In this document: one piece after another, positions 15,282 through 21,812 of the stretch
Position numbering within the stretch: the first letter of the stretch is position 1
How the letters are laid out: every line of letters starts with the position of its first letter
NCBI GenBank assembly: GCA_963582935.1
Contig: CAUZSH010000031.1
Coordinates: 1-21,812, forward strand
Origin: CAUZSH01 sp963582935
GTDB taxonomy: Bacteria; Pseudomonadota; Gammaproteobacteria; Francisellales; Francisellaceae
Direction: 5' to 3'
Length of the DNA stretch: 21,812 nt
Translations under genes and position numbers: made by a program
Notes under the pieces: model-generated
What the model saw: the letters and a program-made list of their open reading frames with translations, nothing else
What the model was told of the DNA's origin: nothing
Databases searched by the model: none

Positions 15282-16214
15282 ATGAAATTACAACAGTTGA
15301 GATATCTTTTAGCCATTGCTGAAAATGATTTGAATATCACCACAGCCGCTGAAAAATTATATACGTCTCAGCCTGGGGTGAGTCGTCAATTACGTGTGTT
15401 AGAAGATGAGCTTGGACTGCGATTATTCACGCGTAATGGTAAAAGCTTAGAGTCGATTACCTCGGCAGGGCGTGAGGTGATTCAGCGTGCCGAAATTATT
15501 ATCCGAGAAGTCAATAATATTAAAAATCTATCTAATGAATTAAAAAATGACACCTCAGGGCACTTGTCCATTGCCACCACACATACACAAGCACGTTATG
15601 TTTTGCCAGATATTCTTTCTCTATTCCATGAGAAATATCCAGATGTCGTGGTGAATTTATATCAAGGTACTTCAAAACAGATTGCCACACTTTTGCAATC
15701 AGGTGAAGCGGAGTTTGCGATTGCAACGGGCGGAGAGGAAGGTTCTTTTAAGGACTTTGTGACGCTGCCATGTTACGAATGGGAGCGGGTGATTCTTTTA
15801 CCGGCATCGCATGATCTCGCAAAACAAGAAGCAATCACTTTGGAAGATCTGGTGAAGTATCCTTTGATTACTTATATACAAAATCCAGCGGGTGATTCGT
15901 TAATGGAGGCTTTTGAGCAGGCGAAATTAAAACCTAAAATACGTTTCACCACGACAGATACCGAAGTCATTAAGAGTCATGTCAGAAAAGGATTTGGTAT
16001 TGGCATTATTGCAGATATGTCTTACTTAGAAACGCTCGATTCAGACTTGGTGATGCGTTCAGGCTCAACTATTTTCCCCACCTGTATCACTTGGTTGGGC
16101 TTTAATAAAGACTTGTATTTGCGTGTCTATATGAAAGATTTTATTAAGCTTTTTTCTCCACAATGGACAGAACGGCGTATGGAGGATATTGTTGAGGCGG
16201 TGCAAAGGCAGTGA
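15282..16214 (+). CDS. cysB: LysR-type cysteine regulon activator CysB (or Cbl)
   Basis: A 310-residue transcription factor. The winged helix-turn-helix (1 to about 62) reads MKLQQLRYLL...LYTSQPGVSRQLRVLEDELG, very close to E. coli CysB. The effector domain opens with ATTHTQARYVLP (98-109); T100 and T102 align with the CysB residues that contact sulfate or acetylserine. FAIATG (145-150) and DTEVIKSHVRKGFGIGII are further CysB/Cbl blocks. In enteric bacteria CysB with N-acetylserine activates the cys genes when sulfur is scarce. Its place beside cysG and near the cysJ and cysE operons supports the same role. Cbl is the alternative, but no alkanesulfonate or taurine genes are present. The start is ATG at 15282 after GAGAG. 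Confidence 0.93.
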   Translation: MKLQQLRYLLAIAENDLNITTAAEKLYTSQPGVSRQLRVLEDELGLRLFTRNGKSLESITSAGREVIQRAEIIIREVNNIKNLSNELKNDTSGHLSIATTHTQARYVLPDILSLFHEKYPDVVVNLYQGTSKQIATLLQSGEAEFAIATGGEEGSFKDFVTLPCYEWERVILLPASHDLAKQEAITLEDLVKYPLITYIQNPAGDSLMEAFEQAKLKPKIRFTTTDTEVIKSHVRKGFGIGIIADMSYLETLDSDLVMRSGSTIFPTCITWLGFNKDLYLRVYMKDFIKLFSPQWTERRMEDIVEAVQRQ

Positions 16215-16228
16215 TACCACACACATTA

Positions 16229-16271
16229 AATGACTGAAATATTTGTCATTCACCCTGATTTTTACTATAAT
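16229..16271 (+). promoter_or_regulatory. hipBA promoter with overlapping candidate operator
   Basis: TTGTCA (16243-16248), a 17-base spacer and TATAAT (16266-16271) form a near-consensus sigma-70 promoter 29 bases before hipB. The palindrome AATGAC (16229-16234), 10 bases, GTCATT (16245-16250) overlaps the -35 box. HipB proteins repress their own operon through palindromic operators, so this is a plausible HipB site. Confidence 0.6.
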
Positions 16272-16300
16272 GTAAGTTATTCCACTCAGAAAATGCCTCT

Positions 16301-16543
16301 ATGGACTTTCAAGCACTTGCCTTAGAAATTCGAAAACTAAGAAAAGAACAGCGTATATCTCAGAGTGTGATGGCACAAGGTGTCGGCATTTCGCGTGCAA
16401 CGATCAGTGCTTTGGAGAATGGTAGCCTTCATGATGTTGGTATTAAAAAAATCATGGTAATTTTAGATTATTTGGGCTGTGAATTAAGCCTCAGAGAAAA
16501 ATCACCATGGCCTACTTTTGAGGAGTTAAAAGATGCCCGCTAA
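16301..16543 (+). CDS. hipB: HipB-like XRE-family antitoxin
   Basis: An 80-residue DNA-binding protein that is almost entirely one Cro/CI-type helix-turn-helix domain (about 7-62: LALEIRKLRKEQRISQSVMA followed by ISRATISALENG). The C-terminus is short (SPWPTFEELKDAR). By analogy with HipB it should bind and neutralise the kinase encoded next and repress the promoter at 16243-16271. The ATG at 16301 is the only suitable start in frame; a ribosome binding site is not obvious. Its last 11 bases overlap the start of hipA, the arrangement expected of a type II toxin-antitoxin pair. Confidence 0.88.
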   Translation: MDFQALALEIRKLRKEQRISQSVMAQGVGISRATISALENGSLHDVGIKKIMVILDYLGCELSLREKSPWPTFEELKDAR

Positions 16544-17765
16544 TATACATGTAAAAGTCAATGAGGTTGATGTCGGTCACTTAACAGCGGAAAAAGGCAG
16601 CTATCTTTTTGGGTATAATAAAGAGAGTGTGCATGTTGAGAGGCATTGTCATCCGGATATATATAACGATGATTCTTTTCCTCGAATTTCATTGACCATG
16701 CCTGTTCGTACTAGAAATTACATTAATGAGACCCACTTACATCCTATTTTTGAAATGCACTTGCCAGAAGGTTATTTGCTCTCTGTTATTAAACGTCATT
16801 TTTCAAAACTCTTAAAAATAGATGATTTCGGTTTGTTAAAATTGATCTCCCCAAATATAAAGGGAAAAATAACCTATGAAGTTGAAAATGAGGATTTAAA
16901 TCACGTTTCAAATGTAAGTGATGGAGAGCATGTTTTATTAAAAGATTTACTGTTTTCGAATAACCAACAGCTTTTTAGTGATTTGGTTTCTAAGTTTGCA
17001 CTATCCTCAGCGTTAAGTGGTGTTCAGCCCAAAGTGATGGCAAAAGTGATGGATAAAGCGACATTAAACGTGTCTGATTATATCGTGAAATCATGGGGTG
17101 ATGATTACCCTCAATTAGCATTAAATGAATATTATTGTATGCTTGTTGCAAAATACGCAGGGATTTCTGTGCCTGAATTTTATCTCTCTGATGACGCTAA
17201 GCTATTCATCATGAAACGCTTTGATATTACGGAGAAAAAGAAGTATTTAAGTTTTGAAGATATGTGCGTTTTACAAGCAAAGAAATGCGATGATAAATAT
17301 GATAGCACATATGAAAAAATTGCAATGACGATAAAAACTTTTGTTTCACCGAGTCAAAAACACCTATCCTTGAAAGCATATTTTAAAATGATGGTGGTCA
17401 ATAATTTGGTTCAAAATGGCGATGCGCATTTAAAAAACTTTGGGGTTTTGTATTCGAGCCTAGAGAATATTAAATTAGCGCCAGCTTATGATATTGTGTG
17501 TACAACGGTGTATATCAAAAACGATATTCCAGCGCTACTGATGCAGGGGAGCAAGAAATGGTTTAATCAGAAAGCATTATTGCATTTTGGCATGACTGTT
17601 TGTAATTTATCGGCTAAAGATGCGGGATTGGCATACCAAGAATGCATCGATGCTATTCAAAAAGTGCTCATTATGTTGATTGAAAAAATAGAGAATGAAA
17701 TCGATATTGAAAAGATTGATGTGCTTAAAAAAATGCAATATATTTTTGCGAGAGGAATTAAGTGA
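16533..17765 (+). CDS. hipA: HipA-like serine/threonine kinase toxin
   Basis: A 410-residue HipA-family kinase (E. coli HipA about 440). HipA kinases arrest growth by phosphorylating a cellular target, glutamyl-tRNA synthetase in E. coli. The N-terminal subdomain includes LPEGYLL (77-83). The glycine-rich loop is SSALSGVQPKV (158-168), the catalytic loop NGDAHLKNFG (295-304) carries the aspartate D297, and the metal-binding segment is APAYDI (316-321). All core kinase elements are present, so it is probably active. The target cannot be told from sequence. ATG 16533 overlaps hipB by 11 bases, and the TGA stop at 17763-17765 overlaps the GTG of the next gene, so three genes are likely coupled in translation. 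Confidence 0.92.
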   Translation: MPANIHVKVNEVDVGHLTAEKGSYLFGYNKESVHVERHCHPDIYNDDSFPRISLTMPVRTRNYINETHLHPIFEMHLPEGYLLSVIKRHFSKLLKIDDFGLLKLISPNIKGKITYEVENEDLNHVSNVSDGEHVLLKDLLFSNNQQLFSDLVSKFALSSALSGVQPKVMAKVMDKATLNVSDYIVKSWGDDYPQLALNEYYCMLVAKYAGISVPEFYLSDDAKLFIMKRFDITEKKKYLSFEDMCVLQAKKCDDKYDSTYEKIAMTIKTFVSPSQKHLSLKAYFKMMVVNNLVQNGDAHLKNFGVLYSSLENIKLAPAYDIVCTTVYIKNDIPALLMQGSKKWFNQKALLHFGMTVCNLSAKDAGLAYQECIDAIQKVLIMLIEKIENEIDIEKIDVLKKMQYIFARGIK

Positions 17766-18892
17766 AGCAAAAAAATAACCTAAGTTTCTGGGAGTGCCAA
17801 CAATGGCTATCAAATATCGATTTTGCCATCATTGGCAGTGGTATTGTCGGTCTGAGTTGCGCGCTGAATTTAAAAGCGAAATATCCAAACAGTAAGGTGG
17901 TGATTCTAGAGCGAGGTATTTTGCCGAATGGCGCCAGCACCAAAAATGCAGGGTTTGCCTGTTTTGGAAGTGTTTCTGAGATTATCCATGATGTGAAAAA
18001 GACGAACCAAGATAGTGTTTGTCAGCTTGTTGAAAAGCGTTATCAAGGGTTAAAGTTGCTTCGAAAAACCTTAGGGGATGGAATCATTGATTATGTTTCA
18101 ACAGGTGGTTACGAGGTTTTCACCACAGAGCATGTTCAAAAATATAAGGAATGTCTTTCAAAACTGAATGATGTGAACGTCATGCTAAAACCGATTTTTG
18201 GCAAGGATGTTTATTCGATGCAAAAAAATCATTTTGGTTTTAAAAATACCCAAGAAAATTTGATTTATAACCAGTTTGAGGGGCAGTTGAATGCTGGAAA
18301 GTTAATGCAAGCCCTCATTAAAAAAGCATGCTCTCTTGGCGTGACGATATTGAATGGTATCAATGTGACGAATTTTGAAAGCCAACATGACAAAGTTTTT
18401 ATCCACTCCGATAATGCTCTAACTTTTGAGGCCAATAAACTTTTCATTGCCACCAATGGCTTCGCCAATCAATTGATACAAGAGCCAGTGGTTCCCGCAA
18501 GATCACAAGTTTTAGTGACCAGTGAAATTCGAAACCTACCTTTCAAAGGTATTTTTCATCTAGATGAAGGTTATTTCTATTTTAGAAATGTCGGTAATCG
18601 AATTTTGTTAGGGGGTGGTCGGAATTTTGATTTTAAAGGTGAGGAAACTGCCGAAATGGCAATTACTGCATTAATTCAAGACAGGTTAAAATATTTGTTA
18701 AGCCATGTTATTTTACCAGATCAGAGGGTTGAGATTGAATATCGCTGGAGTGGGATTATGGGGGTTGGTAAAGAGAAGAAAGCGATTGTAAAACAGCTGT
18801 CAGACGATGTGTATTGTGGCGTTCGTTTGGGCGGTATGGGAGTGGCTATTGGTAGTTTGGTTGGGAAGGAGATGGTGGCTTTACTTTCCTAG
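17762..18892 (+). CDS. FAD-dependent oxidoreductase (DAO family)
   Basis: A 376-residue flavoprotein of the D-amino-acid oxidase/glycine oxidase/amine dehydrogenase superfamily. The Rossmann motif is IIGSGIVGLSCAL (23-35), ending near ILERG (48-52). GASTKNAGFACFG (58-70) is the FAD-contacting block common to this family. The C-terminal flavin-binding segment is CGVRLGGMGVAIGSLVG (352-368). The likely reaction is oxidation of a C-N bond of an amino acid or polyamine, but the substrate is unknown. Residues 1-20 (SFWECQQWLS) resemble the short lead of gamma-glutamylputrescine-oxidase-like proteins. The start is GTG at 17762, overlapping the hipA stop by four bases, with GAGAGG about eight bases upstream. 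No promoter is evident in front of it, so it is probably read from the hipBA promoter. Confidence 0.85.
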   Translation: MKQKNNLSFWECQQWLSNIDFAIIGSGIVGLSCALNLKAKYPNSKVVILERGILPNGASTKNAGFACFGSVSEIIHDVKKTNQDSVCQLVEKRYQGLKLLRKTLGDGIIDYVSTGGYEVFTTEHVQKYKECLSKLNDVNVMLKPIFGKDVYSMQKNHFGFKNTQENLIYNQFEGQLNAGKLMQALIKKACSLGVTILNGINVTNFESQHDKVFIHSDNALTFEANKLFIATNGFANQLIQEPVVPARSQVLVTSEIRNLPFKGIFHLDEGYFYFRNVGNRILLGGGRNFDFKGEETAEMAITALIQDRLKYLLSHVILPDQRVEIEYRWSGIMGVGKEKKAIVKQLSDDVYCGVRLGGMGVAIGSLVGKEMVALLS

Positions 18893-18916
18893 GCCAATAT
18901 AATTTGTAGTTGAGTA

Positions 18917-18950
18917 TTACACTTTATATTCTGGCAAAATAATATAAAGT
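18917..18950. promoter_or_regulatory. 30-bp palindrome and candidate promoter for emrAB
   Basis: ACTTTATATT (18921-18930), ten bases, AATATAAAGT (18941-18950): a perfect 10-bp inverted repeat with a 10-base centre. A possible promoter, TTACAC (18917-18922), 17 bases, TAATAT (18940-18945), lies across it. A repressor bound here would block the efflux genes. No MarR or TetR gene is nearby, so the regulator would be encoded elsewhere. Confidence 0.5.
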
Positions 18951-19003
18951 AAGTATGATTCTCGCAATGATTTAGTCTAGTTGTAAAACTCAAGGGATAC
19001 GAG

Positions 19004-20002
19004 ATGAGTGTAAAAAAATGGTTTGCAAGTCCTAAGAAGCGAAATATCTTTCTGGGAGCCTTAGTATTAATTTGTATTGTAGCTTTCTATGGGTACCTGA
19101 GATATTCGGAAATGTTTCCATCCACTGATGATGCTTATGTCGACGCGAATGTCGTACATGTGGCGGCGCAAGTTTCTGGAAAAATACAAAGTATTGATAT
19201 TCAAAATAATGCCTATGTTCATAAAGGTGAAAAGCTGTTTGTCATTGATCCGAAGCCCTATCAATTAGATTTATTAAAAGCAAAAGCAGATGTGTTGGCA
19301 TTAGATAAAACGCTGGCTGAAAATAAAGATGCTATTGCAAGTATGCAGGCGGTATTAGCACAAGATAAAGCGCAGCTTGTCTTTTTAAAATTAAAATATG
19401 AACGATATGAAACGTTAAACCTAAAAGAGATGGTTTCCCATGAAGCTCGAGATGAAGCGTTCAGTGCTTACAAAGTTCAAGAAGCAAAAGTAAATGCTTC
19501 CCAATATAATGTCAAACAATCAGCACTAGATTATGCCGTGACAAAGGCAAAATTAAAAGGCGCGAAAATATCGGTGGACTCAGCAAAACTGAATCTCAGC
19601 TATACAATAATCTATGCAAGAGCTAATGGGCATATTACTGATTTTTCTTTGAGACCTGGCTCGATGGTAAATGTAGGAGACAGCCTTTTTGTGTTAGTGG
19701 CAAATAAAGATTGGTGGGTGAATGCCAACTTTAAAGAAACCAGCTTAGCGCGCATTCACGATGGACAAAAAGTTAAGGTCGTTCTGGATATGTACCCAGA
19801 CGTGAAATTTACAGGCGTAGTCGAAAGCATTAGTTATGCCAATGGCAGTGAGTTCTCCTTACTTCCACCTGAAAATGCAACGGGGAATTGGGTAAAAGTA
19901 ACACAACGTTTTCCCGTTAAAATTATCCTGACCAATATTCCTAAAAGCTTCCCTTTACGTATGGGTGCAAGCTCCACTGTAACGGTCGATACCTTTTCAT
20001 AG
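19004..20002 (+). CDS. emrA: EmrA/HlyD-family membrane fusion protein
   Basis: The periplasmic adaptor of a tripartite drug efflux pump. Of 332 residues, 14-31 form one inner-membrane anchor. STDDAYVDANVVHVAAQVSG (40-59) is the characteristic EmrA opening of the periplasmic part, followed by the first half of a lipoyl-like domain and VIDPKPYQLDL (80-90). A long charged helical region (about 86-190) should form the coiled-coil hairpin, then the second lipoyl half (LSYTIIYARANGHITDFSLR) and a beta-barrel domain. It is followed 16 bases later by emrB. The outer-membrane partner (TolC-like) is not in this window. The start is ATG at 19004, with AAGGGA about ten bases upstream. Confidence 0.9.
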   Translation: MSVKKWFASPKKRNIFLGALVLICIVAFYGYLRYSEMFPSTDDAYVDANVVHVAAQVSGKIQSIDIQNNAYVHKGEKLFVIDPKPYQLDLLKAKADVLALDKTLAENKDAIASMQAVLAQDKAQLVFLKLKYERYETLNLKEMVSHEARDEAFSAYKVQEAKVNASQYNVKQSALDYAVTKAKLKGAKISVDSAKLNLSYTIIYARANGHITDFSLRPGSMVNVGDSLFVLVANKDWWVNANFKETSLARIHDGQKVKVVLDMYPDVKFTGVVESISYANGSEFSLLPPENATGNWVKVTQRFPVKIILTNIPKSFPLRMGASSTVTVDTFS

Positions 20003-20018
20003 GTAAGCAGGTGATAGT

Positions 20019-21530
20019 TTGGAAAAGTCATTGAATGAGTACAATAGTACGTTGACGCAGGCAATGAAGTGGCTGATTACGGTCACGGTCATGTTGGCAG
20101 CCATCATTGAAATTGTGGATACGACAATTGTTAACGTTGTGTTACATAATATGGCGGGAACACTCGGTGCCAGCACTGCAAATATTACTTGGGTTTCGAC
20201 CTCGTATATTGTTGCCGCAGCCATTATGATGCCATTAACAGGTATTCTTGTGAGAATCATGGGCAGGAAGCGTTTATTATTGGTAAATATCATTGGCTTT
20301 CTCGTTTTTTCAATGCTCTGTGGTATGGCGAATTCATTAACTGAAATTGTAATATTTCGGATATTTCAGGGCATCTTTGGCGCTTCATTAGTTCCGCTGT
20401 CGATGTATATATTGCAAGATACTTTTTCGCCTGCAGAGCAAGTCAAAGCAATGGCAGTATGGGGGATGGGTATCATGGTTGCCCCTGTCTTAGGTCCTAC
20501 ATTAGGTGGTTACATTGCAAGTAGTTTATCATGGAGGTGGGTTTTTTATATCAATATTCCGGTTTGTTTGATTGCGATCGTCATGACCTATCTCTTTATT
20601 CAAGAAACTAAGCGGGAGAGGGCTCCTATTGACTGGGTGGGATTAGCGCTGATTATCATTACTGTTGGAGCTTTTCAGGTGTTTTTAGATCGTGGGAATT
20701 CTGATGGGTGGTTGCAGTCGAACTTTATTATGGAGCTTCTATTAACCTCAATATTGGGGTTTGTTATTTTTATGGTGAGAGGGTTATATCGTTCAAATAA
20801 TATCATTAACTTGAAGGTATTTGCCGATAGAGACTATTATGCGGCAAGCTTATTATTGATTATCTTTGTGGGCGTTATTTTTGGGATAATCGTTTTGCAG
20901 CCGCTTGTGATGGAGGGTTTCTTGAACTATTCAACGAAGCTAACTGGCATTATGATGGCGCCCAGAGGTTTGGCGATAGCTGTGGCAATGATGCTTGTGG
21001 CTATGTTGTCGAAACGGATGGATATGCGTTACCTTATTGGCTTGGGCATTATAGTCATGGCGATTGGCACTTCAATGTTGTCAAAGCTTAGCTTGCAATC
21101 AGATTCTTGGAACATCATTTATCCAGAGCTTATTCAAGGATTAGGGATGGGGTTATCCATTGTGCCGATTTCTGCAATGGCATTGCAAAACTTGAAAAGT
21201 AGTCAGATTGCCGAGGCGAGTGGCTTGTTTTCATTTTCACGGAATATGGGTACTTCAATTGGGGTTTCTATATTGGTGACTGTGATGACACGAGAAACGC
21301 AAGTTGCATGGCATTCCCTTGCAGGGAAAGTTTCCATGTTGAACCCAAACTATCATATTTGGCTGCAACATACACACTTTGCTGCAAAATCAACGGCTAC
21401 TGCAGCCGTTCTAGGTGGCATTATCACCAACCAGGCTTCAATGATTGGGTTTGATGATGCCTGTTATTTGGGGACTTGGGTTTTATTGCTCTCATTACCG
21501 TTGGTATTTTTATTGAGAAAGCCAAAATAG
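20019..21530 (+). CDS. emrB: EmrB/QacA-family (DHA2) MFS drug efflux transporter
   Basis: The proton-driven inner-membrane pump partner of EmrA, 503 residues with about 14 hydrophobic helices as expected for DHA2 transporters. Helix 1 carries EIVDTTIVNVVLHNM (31-45), the family's motif D1. Motif A is GILVRIMGRKRLLL (75-88), and motif C, typical of exporters, is GMGIMVAPVLGPTLGGYI (149-166). The start is TTG at 20019, preceded by AGGTGATAG; the next in-frame ATG (residue 16) would remove only the cytoplasmic lead, so the exact start is slightly uncertain. Substrates are likely hydrophobic toxic compounds or antibiotics, which sequence alone cannot define. Confidence 0.92.
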   Translation: MEKSLNEYNSTLTQAMKWLITVTVMLAAIIEIVDTTIVNVVLHNMAGTLGASTANITWVSTSYIVAAAIMMPLTGILVRIMGRKRLLLVNIIGFLVFSMLCGMANSLTEIVIFRIFQGIFGASLVPLSMYILQDTFSPAEQVKAMAVWGMGIMVAPVLGPTLGGYIASSLSWRWVFYINIPVCLIAIVMTYLFIQETKRERAPIDWVGLALIIITVGAFQVFLDRGNSDGWLQSNFIMELLLTSILGFVIFMVRGLYRSNNIINLKVFADRDYYAASLLLIIFVGVIFGIIVLQPLVMEGFLNYSTKLTGIMMAPRGLAIAVAMMLVAMLSKRMDMRYLIGLGIIVMAIGTSMLSKLSLQSDSWNIIYPELIQGLGMGLSIVPISAMALQNLKSSQIAEASGLFSFSRNMGTSIGVSILVTVMTRETQVAWHSLAGKVSMLNPNYHIWLQHTHFAAKSTATAAVLGGIITNQASMIGFDDACYLGTWVLLLSLPLVFLLRKPK

Positions 21531-21579
21531 TATTGTTGTAAAGTGGCAAGAATCAACAGAATAAGTGGCTAAAATTTAC

Positions 21580-21705
21580 TTAGGTCGTCCTAACTCAAAT
21601 AGCATTCAACACCTCACGCATATCCACATCTCTTGGTCTGCCTAACGTCGATTCAATACAAAAGATTTGCTCTAATCTCTCCCATTGAGCGTGTTGCTCG
21701 GTCGT
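21580..21705 (-). pseudogene. IS5-family transposase N-terminal remnant
   Basis: Read on the minus strand, the frame starting at 21705 gives TTEQHAQWERLEQIF, then STLGRPRDVDMREVLNAI. This is the N-terminal helical domain of IS5/IS427-type transposases (typical form: GRPR-x-x-D-x-REVLNAI followed by F-Y-x-x-RTGCQWR). It stops at TGA (21595-21597) exactly where FY should follow, and after VRTT at a TAA. The likely initiator ATG at 21707-21709 is one base out of frame, and a TGA precedes the frame. The catalytic DDE domain is absent. The remnant continues into the 125-bp terminal repeat, marking that repeat as part of the insertion sequence. The rest of the gap from 21531 holds no other gene. 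Confidence 0.65.
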
Positions 21706-21812
21706 TCATAGAAGATTTTGGCTCCTGCCAAAATCGAATCACTACCCTCGCAGATGGTTTTGCCTCAGACGCCCACCTCCGTACCGATCTTCCAAAAAAC
21801 AAGCCTACAGTC
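21688..21812. repeat. Right arm of 125-bp terminal inverted repeat
   Basis: Exact reverse complement of 2-126. Unlike the left arm, which abuts the ClC gene, this copy joins onto the IS5-type transposase remnant, and the transposase-like frame crosses the boundary at 21687/21688. It contains the mirrored hairpin at 21714-21735. Confidence 0.93.

Noticed and set aside
21620..21812. Open frame on the plus strand running through the right arm (FIEDFGSCQNRITTLADGF...)
   Set aside because: It is open to the end of the sequence and could be coding, but it is antisense to the transposase remnant over half its length and I cannot match it to a family. Kept only as a possibility.
1..21812. tRNA, rRNA, CRISPR arrays or prophage genes
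   Set aside because: I looked for cloverleaf-like segments, regularly spaced repeats and phage proteins on both strands and saw none.

Overview
The window looks like a piece of an AT-rich gammaproteobacterial chromosome. CysJ, CysI, CysH, CysG and CysB all resemble the enterobacterial proteins, and the MFS carrier at 1846-3120 has the look of transporters from Legionella/Coxiella/Francisella-type bacteria. That placement is an inference from protein resemblance only. Several decayed genes and insertion-sequence scraps sit between healthy genes, which fits a genome undergoing erosion, perhaps in a host-associated bacterium.

Layout. The two ends are a perfect 125-bp inverted repeat (2-126 and 21688-21812), so the piece starts and stops inside the same repeated sequence. 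At the left, a ClC-type chloride transporter gene (minus strand) runs into the repeat and takes its last seven codons and stop from it. Next come a remnant of a DJ-1/PfpI-like gene, a strong promoter, an MFS transporter, a cold-shock-domain remnant, and an EamA-family exporter with a very histidine-rich tail (minus strand).

From 4453 to 16214 lies a sulfate assimilation and cysteine synthesis region. A tight plus-strand operon carries cysJ, cysI, cysH, a fused ATP sulfurylase/APS kinase gene (sat-cysC) and a DUF2061 membrane protein gene. After a broken NAD(P)H-hydrate repair gene and an IS200/IS605-like end remnant come cysE-cysK and cysG on the minus strand, then cysB on the plus strand, divergent from cysG. 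Together these encode sulfate activation (Sat, CysC), reduction to sulfite and sulfide (CysH, CysJI), the siroheme needed by CysI (CysG), capture of sulfide into cysteine (CysE, CysK) and the regulator (CysB). No sulfate importer and no CysQ are present in the window.

From 16301 to 18892 a HipB-like antitoxin, a HipA-like kinase and an FAD-dependent amine/amino-acid oxidoreductase are chained by overlapping start and stop codons, behind a near-consensus promoter with a candidate operator. The last genes are an EmrA/EmrB-type drug efflux pair (19004-21530) preceded by a 30-bp palindrome. The right edge is a decayed IS5-family transposase N-terminus running into the terminal repeat.

The most interesting points are the hipB-hipA-oxidoreductase overlap, the DUF2061 gene embedded in the 3' end of the APS kinase gene, the histidine-tailed exporter beside the sulfite reductase operon, and candidate operators in front of cysJ, hipB and emrA.
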